Below are positions 55,492-62,866 of a stretch of DNA of 64,000 nucleotides, piece after piece. Source of the DNA: Plotosus lineatus (Eukaryota > Chordata > Actinopteri > Siluriformes > Plotosidae); contig CM045733.1 in NCBI GenBank assembly GCA_024760905.1, positions 18,627,501 through 18,691,500 on the forward strand, read 5' to 3'. The notes below the pieces were generated by a model, which saw nothing but the letters and a program-made list of their open reading frames with translations, was not told the DNA's origin and searched no databases. Made by a program: the position numbers and the translations under genes. Positions within the stretch are counted from its first letter, which is position 1; each line of letters starts with the position of its first letter.

Positions 55492-58400
55492 TGTGTGTGT
55501 GTGTGTGTTTTGTGCTGTGTGTGTTTGCATACAGCATAGGTTTAATCTAAGTACTGCTGAAAAAGGTACGTTTTCAGCCGTTGTTTGAAGATTCCTAGTG
55601 ACTCGGCTGTCCAGAGGAAGTTATTTGTCCAGTTTCTTGTGACATGTTACGTATGTAATTTCATGTAGTATCACTTGTCCTCTGTTTCCTCTTCTGGCTC
55701 CTGTGCCTAAGTGTATTTCTGCAATTTCTATAAATCGAATATCCTTCCATTAATTCTCCATGTTAATTCTCCATGTCTTTTGTATTTGTTGATAAATTCT
55801 ATAGATTTTCAAGTGTATAAAATCCCTGAATTCACTCTAGTTTCATTCATTCGAAGCAATTCCAAATGCACCGCTTAACCCTATTAGGAAGGCTGGAGTC
55901 TCTCGGATAAAATATCCATCAACTTTATCCAGGACGTTAACCAGACCATCTCAGGGCGACACACACCATTCACACTCATACAAAGGGATGATTAAAAAAC
56001 AGCCCATTCTACATCTACATCCAATCACGAGGAATGGACATTGATCCCTGAAGCTTGAATGAAGCTCATACAGGGATCGTAATGCTATGATCACAATGAT
56101 CTACTGTATGGTTCACCAGGCCACATATGGATTCACTCACACCTACAGGCAATTAAAGTCTGTTGTGCTTTTTTACACCTGAGCCATAGTCATCAGGCAG
56201 GTGCTTATCCCGGTTTCCATAACATGAAACGACCAGGAGTTCAACTCCTCCTGGATGGGACGTTAGTCCATCGCAGGTTACCTTCCTAGTGTATTTTTAC
56301 TGGTACCCGTTTATACTGCTGGGTGAACAGAGGCACACTTTGTGGTTAAGACCTTGCCCAGGGGTCTTAGCACAGTGGGGGTCTAACTGGGATTTGAATA
56401 CACAGCCTCCTGATCATGAATGCAGCACCCTAACCACTACACCACTGGCCCCACCTACAGGCAATTGGGAACAGCCAATTAACCTACTGTGCATGTTTTT
56501 TGGACTGTGGTAGGAAACCGGAGTACCCAGAGGAAACCCACACAAGCAACATGCAAACTCCACACAGAAATGCCCAGGCCTGGAATCAAACCCAGGCATT
56601 CTCGCTTTGAGGCAGACGTGCTAACCACTACACCACGGTGCTGCCCAACAGCCAATTAGCCTAATGTACAAGTCTTTGGAACGCGAAAGTTGAGTACCTG
56701 GAGGAAATCCATGCAGACATAAGGAGAACATGCAACGTCCACATAGAAACGTCCTTCCTGAGCCATCAACTTAAACCCCGGACCATCTTGTGAGGCAGAC
56801 ATGCTCAGCCCTACACCACCATGTCTCCCTCACTCTGGTTTCAACCTCCTGTGTGTTTCTGGTTGTTTTAGCTTATCATTGTCCTATAGGTCTTTTCTGC
56901 TGTTTCCTTTTGTGGAGTTTCCATGATTTCCCCTTCAATTTACCCAATATCTAATAATGACTGCATGCACAATCAGCTCCGATCATTGCTCTCACATCAA
57001 ACAAATTCAGATCTCAGATTCAGATCTCACGAGATAATAAGGTTATTATGATAGCTGGTGTTTTCCCTTAAGGTTTTTCATCAAAAGTTTTTTTTATTAT
57101 TTCTTCATCGGTATCATGTGTCAGTTCATATCATTAGATATCAGCCATCTTTGCAGCCTTAGAGTGGAATCTTGCTACTATATGTCTGTAATCTACATAT
57201 CATGTTCATAATGATAGAAACCTCCTCCCCTTTCCGTGTTTATTCTTTACTTATACAACATATCCACAGTCAATCTACCTATACTCACTTTTTGGCACCT
57301 TTGTCAATGTTGTCGCTTTGCATCTTTTTAACCACATGTGCTGTCTTACTGGATTCAAACAAGGTTCTTATATTCTGTGCAATCATTTTATGTAGTTATT
57401 TAGTTATTGATTGATTTTCAGAAAACATTTAGGGTATTTGGGATCAAGGACCTCAGCTGCTATTCAAGACTAAGGTGTGAATATGCTTCGATCTGCTTGG
57501 TGTGATATTAGAGCGGTCTCTTTAATTCATATCTATGGCGTGTTTAATAAGTGCCAGGGCTTATTTACACTTCCTGATGGGTCTTTGCCATGCGTGTGAG
57601 ATTTGTATTTGCTGGTTACCATTTAAAGGAGTGGTGCGGTCATGATGAGTCCTCTGCGCAGTCGGTAATATTTGAAGTTTGGGGGTAGGTAATCTCCCTT
57701 CATTACTGGAGCTTCCAGACGCCTCTGCATGTGGCAAGCGCTCACTCCCTGCCACAATATCCCTGAATGAAAACATTTCCTCAAATCACAGTATGATTCA
57801 ATATTCCAAACAACCTGTATGCACGTGCCATTTATTTATAAGTCATGGATTTTATGGGGTTCATTTCAGTGACACACAGACCTTTACACGTCAAATACTG
57901 TAATGATAAAATGATGTGAAATAAGATATAAAGGATTCAGGGCTTACCCTTTCGTGTTGTTCTCTGAATTCCAATTCATATTTCCTTTCTCACTGGTTTC
58001 ATCTGGCTGTTTCCGCCTCTGCTGCTTTGTCTCAGGCAATCCTCTTTCACAAGGACTCACATCCTCAACCCACGCCATTGTCCTTTGTCCGGGAAGGGTA
58101 GGGCTACTGGGAAGCTCTTCTTCATTACAAGAACTTCTTCTACTTGAAGCCAAGGACACAGACGCACTGGGGATACAGCTCTCCCTGACACTTCACATAT
58201 TCAAAAGAGATAACACTTCTATTTGTAAATATTGAGTTTAAAAAAGCTGATACAAATGGAACAGAGATTAATAATTTACTATATATACACTTAGAATAAT
58301 TTTCTTTTAGACTGGGATAGTGTGGGGCCGGTGGCGTAGTGGTTAGGGTGCTGTGCTCATGATCGGGAGGTTGTGCGTTCAAATCCCAGTTAGCCACCAC

Positions 58401-61400
58401 AAGTGTGCCTCTGTACACCTAGCAGTATAAATGGGTACCAGTAAAATATACTGGGAAGGTAATGGGTCGGTCACACAGCGTTTTACGGCTTAATCACGGC
58501 CAAAACCCATCCAAAAATGGTTTCCCGTGAAGCAGATGGTGTTGTTCATGTTGATGTCAAGTTTAAGACATGCTACAGTCGATTTTTAGACGTGGCAGGA
58601 CGTGGGGAAAAATTTGAACGGCGCTGGACGTGGAAAAAAGTTTGAAACTGCTCAAAATTTTAGACCGCGGACAACAACGTGGTAAAGACATGCAACACAC
58701 GTGACGTGATAAGACGCAAAAGTTTAGGGGTCTGTCACGGTCTGTCACGGCCAGAGCACAGCCATTGGGTGGGTGTTACACGTTGGTATCATGAGAAATA
58801 GTGACTTATCACTGACAAATAGATTCTTCCATGTACATAGCACGTATATAGCACTACCTAAACCCGTTAAACAATGTCTTGATCACGTTATAAATATGAC
58901 TGATCACTGCCTAATCACTTCTGTATCACTTCTGATTCATGGCATATAAAATACCGTAATTTTCTGAGACCTCGGCACTTGCAGTCTAGATGTCAAGGGG
59001 TGAACATGAACCCTCAATGCCGTGATGTCCTCATCTTCATGCTCCAACACCAACAGAACCAACTGATACAGGCCCAACATATAAGAGAAGAAGAAGAAGA
59101 AGAAGAAGAAGAAGAAGAAGAAGAAGAAGAAGAAGGGGGGGGGGTGGTACGGAACATCTGGGTGCGTGACTGGATTGGGAGGAGACCTAAGCTGGGGCTT
59201 TATGACCGTCTCATGAATTAAAACAACTTAAAAAAACTAAACTAAAAACTAAAGCATTATTCCCTCTCTCTCTCTCTCTCTCTCTCTCTGTTGCGCGCGT
59301 GCTGCGGGCCACACCCACAAAACGTGAATTCAAAGCGCATTCCCTGCTTGACAAACTCAACTTTAATTTGATTCCTTGAGGGATCGGAATTCCAGATGAG
59401 CTGCGTAACAAAGATCCAAGAGCCTTTCAGAGCTTTATGAGGATGCCTCCTGCGATTAGGCAGTGGAGTGCCTATTTTACGTCTGCTCTCAAGACGTGAT
59501 CAGCAGTGATACAGACGTGATGAGACCGTGATTAGCCGTGGTAACTTGCAGTTTTTTCCCCAAGTTCGAACACGTGTTTTGCCTAAGTTGCCTTACACGC
59601 TGCTGGACGTGGTTAGCCGTGCTTAGACAGTGTTTTAGCAGTGGAACAGCCGCCGACGGCCTTACCACATAAAAAACACGTACAAAGCACGGCCAAGCCA
59701 AAATTGACCAAAAGTTATCACTTACGACCACATCCACCAGATTTTCAGAACTTTTTGTATGTGATTTAGACGTGGAATGCTGTGTGACCGGGGCTTAATC
59801 TGCAATGGACTAGCATCCCATCCAAGAGGAGTTGTACTCCGAGTCGCTTTACGCTATAGAAACCGGGGATAAGCACCGGGCCGATGAGCCACTCTGCCTC
59901 CGGTGTAAAAAGCCCAATGGACTTTCCCTTACCTTACTTAGACTGGCATATAAAATTCAGATTTCAGTTATAATGCTTTCACAGTGTAGTAATACTGTAA
60001 TACCATCAGTTCTGAGAAGTTCAATCCCATCATTAATTATACAGTGCATGAGCAGGAAAGTAGAACTAAAAAAAAAACAATGCCTCTTGCAATGCCTTAA
60101 AACTCTGAGGTAACCCAGTGGCGTTTGAGTCATAGTGTGTCTTTCCTTTAATCTCTTAATATTTTATTTCAATAGCCCCAAATATTTAATTATTATATCA
60201 GAACAGTGATGGGTGATAGTGGCATAGTGACCACCTCATAGCAGGAAGGTCCTAGATTCCATTCCCAGGCTGGGGCGTTTCTTTGTAAAATTGCTATTCT
60301 TCCTGTGCTTGTGTGGGTTTCCTCCAGGTACTCCAGTTTCCTCCCACAGACCAGTGATAGTGACAGTGCTTATGGACTATCCATAAAGTACGTAATAAAA
60401 CCTGGCAAAATGTATGCGTAACCCCCCACCACCACCACCACCACCACCCCCCACCACCACCACCACCCACCACCCATATGGTACGCATTAGTGGCTGTAG
60501 CGTACGTATGCATAAATTTGATGAAGTGTGCATTATATGTATCACAGTGTATACTTGTTTGTTGATTGATATTCTATGTTAATGCTGTTCAGGTCACTTG
60601 AAACCGCAGGAAAAAAAAACGTCTGAGAGGTATATATCACCGCGTGTTTAAATATTTCATGGTTTACTTACAGGTCAGCATAAATTGAACAAAATAAAAA
60701 CTGAATGAAAAAAGATTCTACCAAAATACAGTGCACGGTATACACCGAGAATCCGACGCACTAGTTGCTGTGCCATAGAGGCGCATACATGTTTGAAAGC
60801 GTTATATAATGCCTATATAAAGTGGACATAATACATGCGTATGCATTTGCCAGCAACCCTCTCCTGTTCATACACATCATGTATGCAAATCACTCACAAC
60901 CCCCTACCTGGGCCATGTGTATGTACTTTATGGATGGTCCTTTAGCACTTCCAACTCATAGCAAGAAGGTCCTGGGTTCGATTCCCAGCATGGGCGTTTC
61001 TGTGTGGAGTTTGCATGTTCTCCCCCGTGCTTGCGTGGGTTTCCTCCGGCTACTTCGGTTTCCTCCCACAGTCCATAAACATGCACAGTAGATTAATTGG
61101 CTGGCCAAGGTGTGAGTGTGAGTATGAATGGTTTGTGAGTGTTGGCCCTGCGATGGTCTGGCAGGCTGTTCAGGGTGTACTCACCCAGAGTCGGCTGAGA
61201 TGGGCGCCCTAAGATTAAGCGGTTCAGAAAGTGAATGAATGAATGATACTGTAACTGAAGACTTTCTCATTATACCTGGCAAGGTCCAGGGCTTCAACGA
61301 CGAGACTGTTAGAGGAATGATTCTCATCAGTGAGAGTTGAGAGAGAAGAACTACTTGATTCCTCCCACAGACAATTCTGGTCTGACAGGATCTGGCTCAG

Positions 61401-61472
61401 GTGCTGCCGGGAGAAATGGCTTCCCCAGGCCCTCTTTCTATATTCTTCTGCTTTCTCACGCAACTCCCGCAC
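41107..61472 (-). CDS. mdm1: MDM1 (nuclear protein MDM1), C-terminal seven coding exons
   Basis: Exons: 61276-61472, 57948-58184, 57620-57762, 45423-45559, 42462-42702, 41678-41740, 41107-41222. Phases chain correctly (0/2, 2/2, 2/1, 1/0, 0/1, 1/1, 1/stop) and give 377 residues. Conserved blocks in vertebrate MDM1 order: [97 protein letters not shown] and the terminal [15 protein letters not shown]1 is a microtubule-binding centriolar protein that restrains centriole duplication and is needed for photoreceptor survival. The N-terminal half is beyond the right edge. Introns reach 12 kb and are full of transposons. The 5' acceptor of the 58 kb exon has an alternative at the same phase (CCCCAG near 58172). 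Confidence 0.95.
41678..41740 (-). CDS. mdm1: mdm1 short penultimate exon
   Basis: 63 bases, acceptor CATCTATAG, donor GATG|GTAATA. Encodes [19 protein letters not shown], poorly conserved but at the position of the human QLPQHEAFNDED segment. It is supported by splice phase rather than sequence identity. Confidence 0.75.
41850..41970 (+). mobile_element. 3' end of the second LINE family, in mdm1 intron
   Basis: GAGGAAGCGACTGGGGAGAG, CTGCTGCCCCCATGACCTGA, then GGATAAAGCGGAATAAGAAG and (ATGATG)n, matching the terminal 80 bases of the LINE at 14.6-17.1 kb. Confidence 0.8.
42462..42702 (-). CDS. mdm1: mdm1 exon with TVDPLPLRE and RDPEFQHN motifs
   Basis: Acceptor CATTTCACAG, donor AACG|GTATGT. 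Encodes [16 protein letters not shown] at the start and [14 protein letters not shown] at the end, both diagnostic of the MDM1 C-terminus. Confidence 0.94.
42804..43102 (+). repeat. tRNA-derived SINE (TATACTGGGAAAGTAACC family)
   Basis: Head GGGGCTGATGGTGTAGTGG with B-box-like GTGTTCAAATCCCAG, body CAGCAGTATAAATGGGTAGC and ACTAGCGTCCCATCC, tail AAGTCCAACAGACTTTACCT. Confidence 0.85.
43103..43410 (-). repeat. tRNA-derived SINE (reversed), adjacent to the previous SINE
   Basis: TTAATTCTAATTAGGATTGC, CATCACAGGGCAGAAACACG, CCCAGTTAGCAGCACTTGGG, and head CCTTACCACTGAGCCATCAC. Confidence 0.8.
43495..43700. repeat. (CA)n, (GTAT)n and (AT)n microsatellites
   Basis: About 27 CA units, a GTATGTAT block, then about 40 AT units ending at the palindromic MITE. 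Confidence 0.95.
43701..43853. mobile_element. Short palindromic MITE with perfect 34-bp inverted ends
   Basis: ACTGCCCTCCCAAGCCAGAC continuing to TCTGCAA (43701-43734) is perfectly inverted at 43820-43853. The 85-base centre includes GAGCCCACTAGGTGGAGC. The AT microsatellite on the left obscures the target duplication. Confidence 0.75.
43872..45412 (-). mobile_element. Tc1-like transposon in mdm1 intron
   Basis: Long inverted ends: TTTGCACATTTGTCACTGTC and ACACAAAATGCAGTTTTCAT on the left match, inverted, TTTGCACCTTTGTCACAC and AAAATGCAGTTTTCCTG on the right. The inner ends GAATAAGTAATTGCCCC and GAAAAAGTAATTGCCCC also match. It carries one defective transposase. Confidence 0.8.
44056..45061 (-). 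pseudogene. Tc1 transposase, broken
   Basis: From an ATG at 45061: [19 protein letters not shown], then the HTH region to IIYKWRRQG. Further on come the first catalytic aspartate in [36 protein letters not shown], the second in VLQQDND, and [11 protein letters not shown] 34 residues later (DD34E). It is split over at least three frames (44719, 44530, 44250) and has stops after LPMSG, so it is inactive. It would have been the cut-and-paste enzyme for the surrounding inverted repeats. Confidence 0.85.
45423..45559 (-). CDS. mdm1: mdm1 exon with [11 protein letters not shown] motif
   Basis: Acceptor TCTGCCTAG, donor AAAG|GTACAA. It begins with the two bases completing [11 protein letters not shown] (human VGGAVLVSPSK). 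A Tc1-type transposon end starts roughly ten bases inside the following intron. Confidence 0.85.
45616..46140 (+). mobile_element. Tigger-like element end with internal repeat
   Basis: TA then CAGTGGTACCTCACCTTATG AAATTAATCCGTTCC is a typical Tigger-class terminus, with several CGTAACCTGG / TTACGTAACC phrases. The interior has CTCCTAGCCAATGGGAGGCC repeated with variation. A second, shorter copy of the interior lies at 46498-46640. No clean right terminus seen. Confidence 0.55.
46498..46640 (+). repeat. Second copy of the Tigger-like interior
   Basis: TTATGCAAGGTTAAAAGCCT through ACTCATGAACAAGCTGCTGC and CTCCTAGCGAAAGGGAGGCC aligns with 45740-45862. Confidence 0.7.
46641..48137. other. mdm1 intron, unique-looking DNA
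   Basis: AT-rich with no recognised repeat or exon. Splice phases of the flanking mdm1 exons do not require anything here. Confidence 0.5.
48253..49730 (+). mobile_element. Tc1-like transposon with IR/DR ends
   Basis: Begins CTGGTCCTTCTCAAAAAATT and ends with its inverse, AATTTTTTGAGAAGGACCAG, flanked by TA (48251-48252, 49731-49732). The inverted ends are about 120-215 bp and each carries a second, inner copy of CTCAAAAAATTAGCATA (near 48355 and 49535), the IR/DR arrangement known from Sleeping Beauty-type elements. 1,478 bp with one broken transposase. Confidence 0.92.
48502..49454 (+). pseudogene. Tc1 transposase, broken
   Basis: [20 protein letters not shown] with the paired-like HTH ([18 protein letters not shown]). 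A frameshift near 48640 leads to [17 protein letters not shown] and GYRCRIP-stop. About 60-70 bases before the first catalytic motif appear deleted. ALFSDESKF (first D), [11 protein letters not shown] (second D) and [11 protein letters not shown] (E) follow in other frames, ending [12 protein letters not shown]34E class, clearly inactive. Confidence 0.9.
50140..50336 (-). repeat. tRNA-derived SINE, head half (reversed)
   Basis: AGTTAGCAATGGTTCTTTTA, AATCCAGTTAGCTGCACTGG, and head CACCTTTACCACCAGGCCAC. Confidence 0.8.
50341..51232. other. mdm1 intron, unique-looking DNA
   Basis: No exon, repeat family or RNA gene recognised. Confidence 0.5.
51237..52901. mobile_element. TTAA-flanked DNA transposon (Kolobok- or piggyBac-type) with P2X7-like domain relic
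   Basis: TTAA at 51233-51236 and 52902-52905 brackets inverted ends AGGGGAAATGAAACGCC and GTGCTTCATTTCCCCT. 1,665 bp. The interior has degenerate coding pieces on the plus strand (51510-52160) and an inverted duplication (about 51661-51727 against 51735-51804). A TTAA duplication occurs in Kolobok and piggyBac elements; AGGGG ends favour Kolobok but I cannot settle it. It is deleted for any recognisable DDE transposase. Confidence 0.75.
51930..52160 (+). pseudogene. Remnant of a P2X7 C-terminal (cysteine-rich) type domain
   Basis: One frame reads [20 protein letters not shown], and after a one-base shift another reads [20 protein letters not shown] followed by [14 protein letters not shown] and PINSR. 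The spacing CxxxCxxC...C...CIT..LF...CL.R.+L and the closing NSR resemble the cytoplasmic ballast domain of P2X7 receptors, which ends CIT..ELF...L.R.VL...NSRLR. Similar domains occur in fish transposon proteins annotated as P2X7-like. No P2X transmembrane or ligand-binding part is present, so this is not a receptor gene. Part of its acidic leader ([16 protein letters not shown]) lies just upstream at 51880-51945. Confidence 0.45.
53205..53535 (+). repeat. tRNA-derived SINE (GTTTGCATGTTCTTCC family)
   Basis: Head TGGTACAGTGATGCAGTTGT TAGC with GGGTTCAAGCCCCAG, body GAGTTTGCATGTTCTTCCC and CCGCAGTCCAAAGACATGC, tail CCCTAGTAGGAGTATACAG. Confidence 0.8.
54176..54517 (-). repeat. tRNA-derived SINE with 10-bp target duplication
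   Basis: GTTGAATATG flanks it exactly (54166-54175, 54518-54527). Tail TTCAGTTCATTTTCTGTAAC CACTTAATCC; head CTATACCACTAGGCCACCAC. Confidence 0.9.
54561..55295. mobile_element. Fold-back Tigger-like MITE
   Basis: Ends CAGTGAGTCGTCGACTTCCG and TAAATCGACGACTCACTG are inverted, with TA on both sides. The inverted homology continues for about 230 bp (TCCACGTCACTGTGACACGC against GCGCCACAGTGACGTGGCA). 735 bp, non-coding. Confidence 0.85.
55418..55512. repeat. (TG)n microsatellite
   Basis: About 45 TG units. Confidence 0.95.
55843..56040 (-). repeat. Degraded SINE (reversed)
   Basis: CACCGCTTAACCCTATTAGG and GGCGACACACACCATTCACA fit the reversed GTTTGCATG SINE, heavily diverged. Confidence 0.5.
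56157..56452 (-). repeat. tRNA-derived SINE (TATACTGGGAAGGTAACC family, reversed)
   Basis: CTTTTTTACACCTGAGCCAT, CATCGCAGGTTACCTTCCTA, TTATACTGCTGGGTGAACAG, head CACCCTAACCACTACACCAC. Confidence 0.85.
56453..56835 (-). repeat. Two tandem reversed SINE fragments (GTTTGCATG family)
   Basis: First: GGCAATTGGGAACAGCCAAT to GGTGCTGCCC at about 56645. Second: ACAGCCAATTAGCCTAATGT to CCTACACCACCATG at about 56823. Each ends in a reversed B-box and head. Confidence 0.75.
56836..57619. other. mdm1 intron, no feature recognised
   Basis: Unique-looking sequence between SINE fragments and the mdm1 exon at 57620. Confidence 0.5.
57620..57762 (-). CDS. mdm1: mdm1 exon with LPTPKL and RTHHDRTTP motifs
   Basis: Acceptor TTCATTCAG, donor [20 protein letters not shown] and [11 protein letters not shown] are near-identical to human [11 protein letters not shown] and IQRTHHDLTTP. 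Confidence 0.93.
57948..58184 (-). CDS. mdm1: mdm1 exon, low-complexity linker
   Basis: Donor AAAGG|GTAAGC. Encodes a Ser/Glu/Lys-rich linker with [16 protein letters not shown], equivalent to the APTIPVRRRLAWDTE block of human MDM1. The acceptor is either TGTCAG (58184) or the internal CCCCAG; both keep the frame. Confidence 0.85.
58463..59795 (+). mobile_element. PIF/Harbinger-type transposon remnant
   Basis: Inverted ends TGGGTCGGTCACACAGCGTT and GAATGCTGTGTGACCGGGGC, with a TAA duplication (58460-58462, 59796-59798) inside a SINE whose empty site is known from its sister copies. 1.33 kb. The interior holds a transposase N-terminal relic and (AAG)n and (CT)n tracts. A three-base TAA/TWA duplication is characteristic of PIF/Harbinger. 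Confidence 0.85.
59006..59465 (+). pseudogene. Harbinger transposase N-terminal relic
   Basis: [20 protein letters not shown], then an EEEE run encoded by the (AAG)n expansion, then [22 protein letters not shown]-stop (59148-59219). After a CT-rich insertion, [18 protein letters not shown] follows at about 59396-59450. These match the start of Harbinger/ALP1-type transposases (WVRPWI.RR..G.Y..LM.EL, then D...F.NFLRMPP). The catalytic DDE region is absent. Confidence 0.7.
59938..60227. other. mdm1 intron, no feature recognised
   Basis: Short unique-looking stretch. Confidence 0.4.
60228..60355 (+). repeat. SINE 5' fragment (GTTTGCATG family)
   Basis: Head TAGTGGCATAGTGACCACCT with GATTCCATTCCCAGGC, then TTCCTGTGCTTGTGTGGGTT and CCAGTTTCCTCCCACAGACC, ending abruptly. 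Confidence 0.75.
60374..60944. mobile_element. Unclassified element with GGACYATCCATAAAGTAC inverted ends
   Basis: GGACTATCCATAAAGTACGT at the left and GTATGTACTTTATGGATGGT CC at the right are inverted copies of about 21 bp. Subterminal ATGCGTAACCCCC against GGGGGTTGTG-like and ACGTATGCATAAA phrases occur, and a (CCACCA)n tract at 60421-60472. Non-coding. It sits between two SINE pieces. Confidence 0.6.
60942..61243 (+). repeat. tRNA-derived SINE (GTTTGCATG family)
   Basis: TAGCACTTCCAACTCATAGC, GGGTTCGATTCCCAGC, GTGTGGAGTTTGCATGTTCT, GTACTCACCCAGAGTCGGC and tail GATTAAGCGGTTCAGAAAGT (GAAT)n. It ends 33 bases from the mdm1 exon donor. Confidence 0.85.
61276..61472 (-). CDS. mdm1: mdm1 exon encoding the [12 protein letters not shown] repeat
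   Basis: Acceptor CTCTCTTAG, donor CAG|GTATAA. The exon holds one of the conserved MDM1 microtubule-binding-type motifs ([20 protein letters not shown]) and ends VVEALDLA, as human MDM1 does (IRALDLA). Confidence 0.93.
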
Positions 61473-61539
61473 CTAAGAGAGCAAAGCCAGTAGCGTGTCA
61501 AATTTAACTCAAGCCATTATGAGCCAAAGCATACATGTA

Positions 61540-61998
61540 CAGTGATCCCTTCCTACTTCATGCTTCAGTTTCTGCGGCTTCAGTGCATTATGGGTTTTTC
61601 AAAAATATTCATTGACAAACAAAAAAATAAGAAAATTAAGGAAAATAGGGGAAAAGTTAAGGAAACTGCTGCAAAACAAGACCAATTATGCAACAAAAAA
61701 AAAAACAAACAAACAAAAACAAAAACAACCCAACAAAATTACTTACATTTTTATGTGAGGTGCGCATCTGAGTGTGTGCGAGCGTCTGTATGAGTGTGTA
61801 TTTATATTTTATTTACATCTTATGCATTACGTTTGAATGTTTAATTGTTATTATAAGCATTTATAGCATTGAATATGTATTTATTGATATTATATACACA
61901 TATACATGTACATATACTTTAGTCAGGGGGGTCGATCCTACCCCCGATCCTACAGAGAGTCTCGGTTCCCATTAACCGCGGAAAGTGAAGGATCCTTG
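61540..61998 (+). mobile_element. GGATCCCT-ended MITE, copy 5 (intact, 459 bp)
   Basis: CAGTGATCCCTTCCTACTTC to GAAAGTGAAGGATCCTTG, with TA borders. Uninterrupted, so it serves as the reference for the split copies at 1.9, 48.1 and 53.9 kb. Confidence 0.88.
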
Positions 61999-62019
61999 TA
62001 TTTGTACTTTCATAACTGC

Positions 62020-62280
62020 ACCGGGGGGCATGTGTTGCCGTGGTTGGTTGCTCTTAGCTTTTGAGTTCTGGGCTTGCGAGGATTTATTGAGGTTGCAAGT
62101 TCTCCTGTGCTTATGTGGGTCCCCTGGATAACTCAGAGTGGAATGAGTGTGAATGATTGTGTGTTGACCCTGGACTGGTAAGTTGTTTGGGTGTACCCCA
62201 TCCTTGTGCCGAGTTGGTTGAGATAGGCTCCAGCCTCCTTGTGACCCTAGTAGGATTAAGTAGTTCAAAAATAAAGGAAT
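62020..62280 (+). repeat. Degraded SINE
   Basis: CTTATGTGGGTCCCCTGGAT, GAGTGTGAATGATTGTGTGT, GTACCCCATCCTTGTGCCGA and ACCCTAGTAGGATTAAGTAG are the body and tail of the GTTTGCATG SINE, diverged. Confidence 0.6.
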
Positions 62281-62488
62281 TTTTTGGTGGGGTTTTTCCA
62301 CATTTTCTCTCCAATTCCCACCCATCATGGTGATCACACAACCACCTGATCACACAACCACCACCGACCAAGGAGGGGCAAAAGCATACACACGCCCCTT
62401 CCAAGACATGCAATGCTAGCCACCCTCCTCTTTTTGAACTGCAGCACCATGTGTATTTTGGGGACTGTCTAACACACTTGGCGGGAAT

Positions 62489-62848
62489 GTCATGGTCTGT
62501 GCTTGTTGGAGACACTAACCTTTCCTCAGTTCATTGCAGGTGCGGGCAAGGGGCGTGGCGGTCGCCGGTAGAAGAGTTTCGGAGCGGTGCGCACCTGGTC
62601 CTAATCGGCAATCAGTGGCAGCCAGCTATAAATGGGAGCGGCATGCTTCCCTCCGCTGTCAGAAGATTGATTCCAGTGACTCTGTTCCTCGATGTTCTCT
62701 CTGATCCCTGGCCCGCGTTTCGTGCACGACCAGTTCCCACCATTCTGCGTTTTCTAGCGACTTCCAGTTCTGAACGTTTAATAAATTGTTGAACCTTCCT
62801 TCGGTCTCCTGCATCCTTGGGTCCTACGCAAACACTCCCACCGGGACA
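62489..62848 (+). mobile_element. 5' LTR of a Ty3-like retrotransposon
   Basis: TGTCATGG...GGGACA, 360 bp, the same length as the solo LTR at 31.5 kb and aligning throughout. TATA box TATAAAT at 62627-62633, poly-A signal AATAAA at 62780-62785. I cannot recognise a clear tRNA primer-binding site immediately after it. Confidence 0.8.
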
Positions 62849-62866
62849 GAATCTTCTGACCTGAAC

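Larger units (their letters stand above)
58325..59937 (+). repeat. tRNA-derived SINE split by a Harbinger element
   Basis: Head GGCCGGTGGCGTAGTGGTTA with GCGTTCAAATCCCAG, and body to ATACTGGGAAGGTAA (58462). It resumes at TAATCTGCAATGGACTAGCA (59796) and runs to GCCCAATGGACTTTCCCTT. In other copies GGTAACCTGCGATGGACTAG is continuous. Confidence 0.88.
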
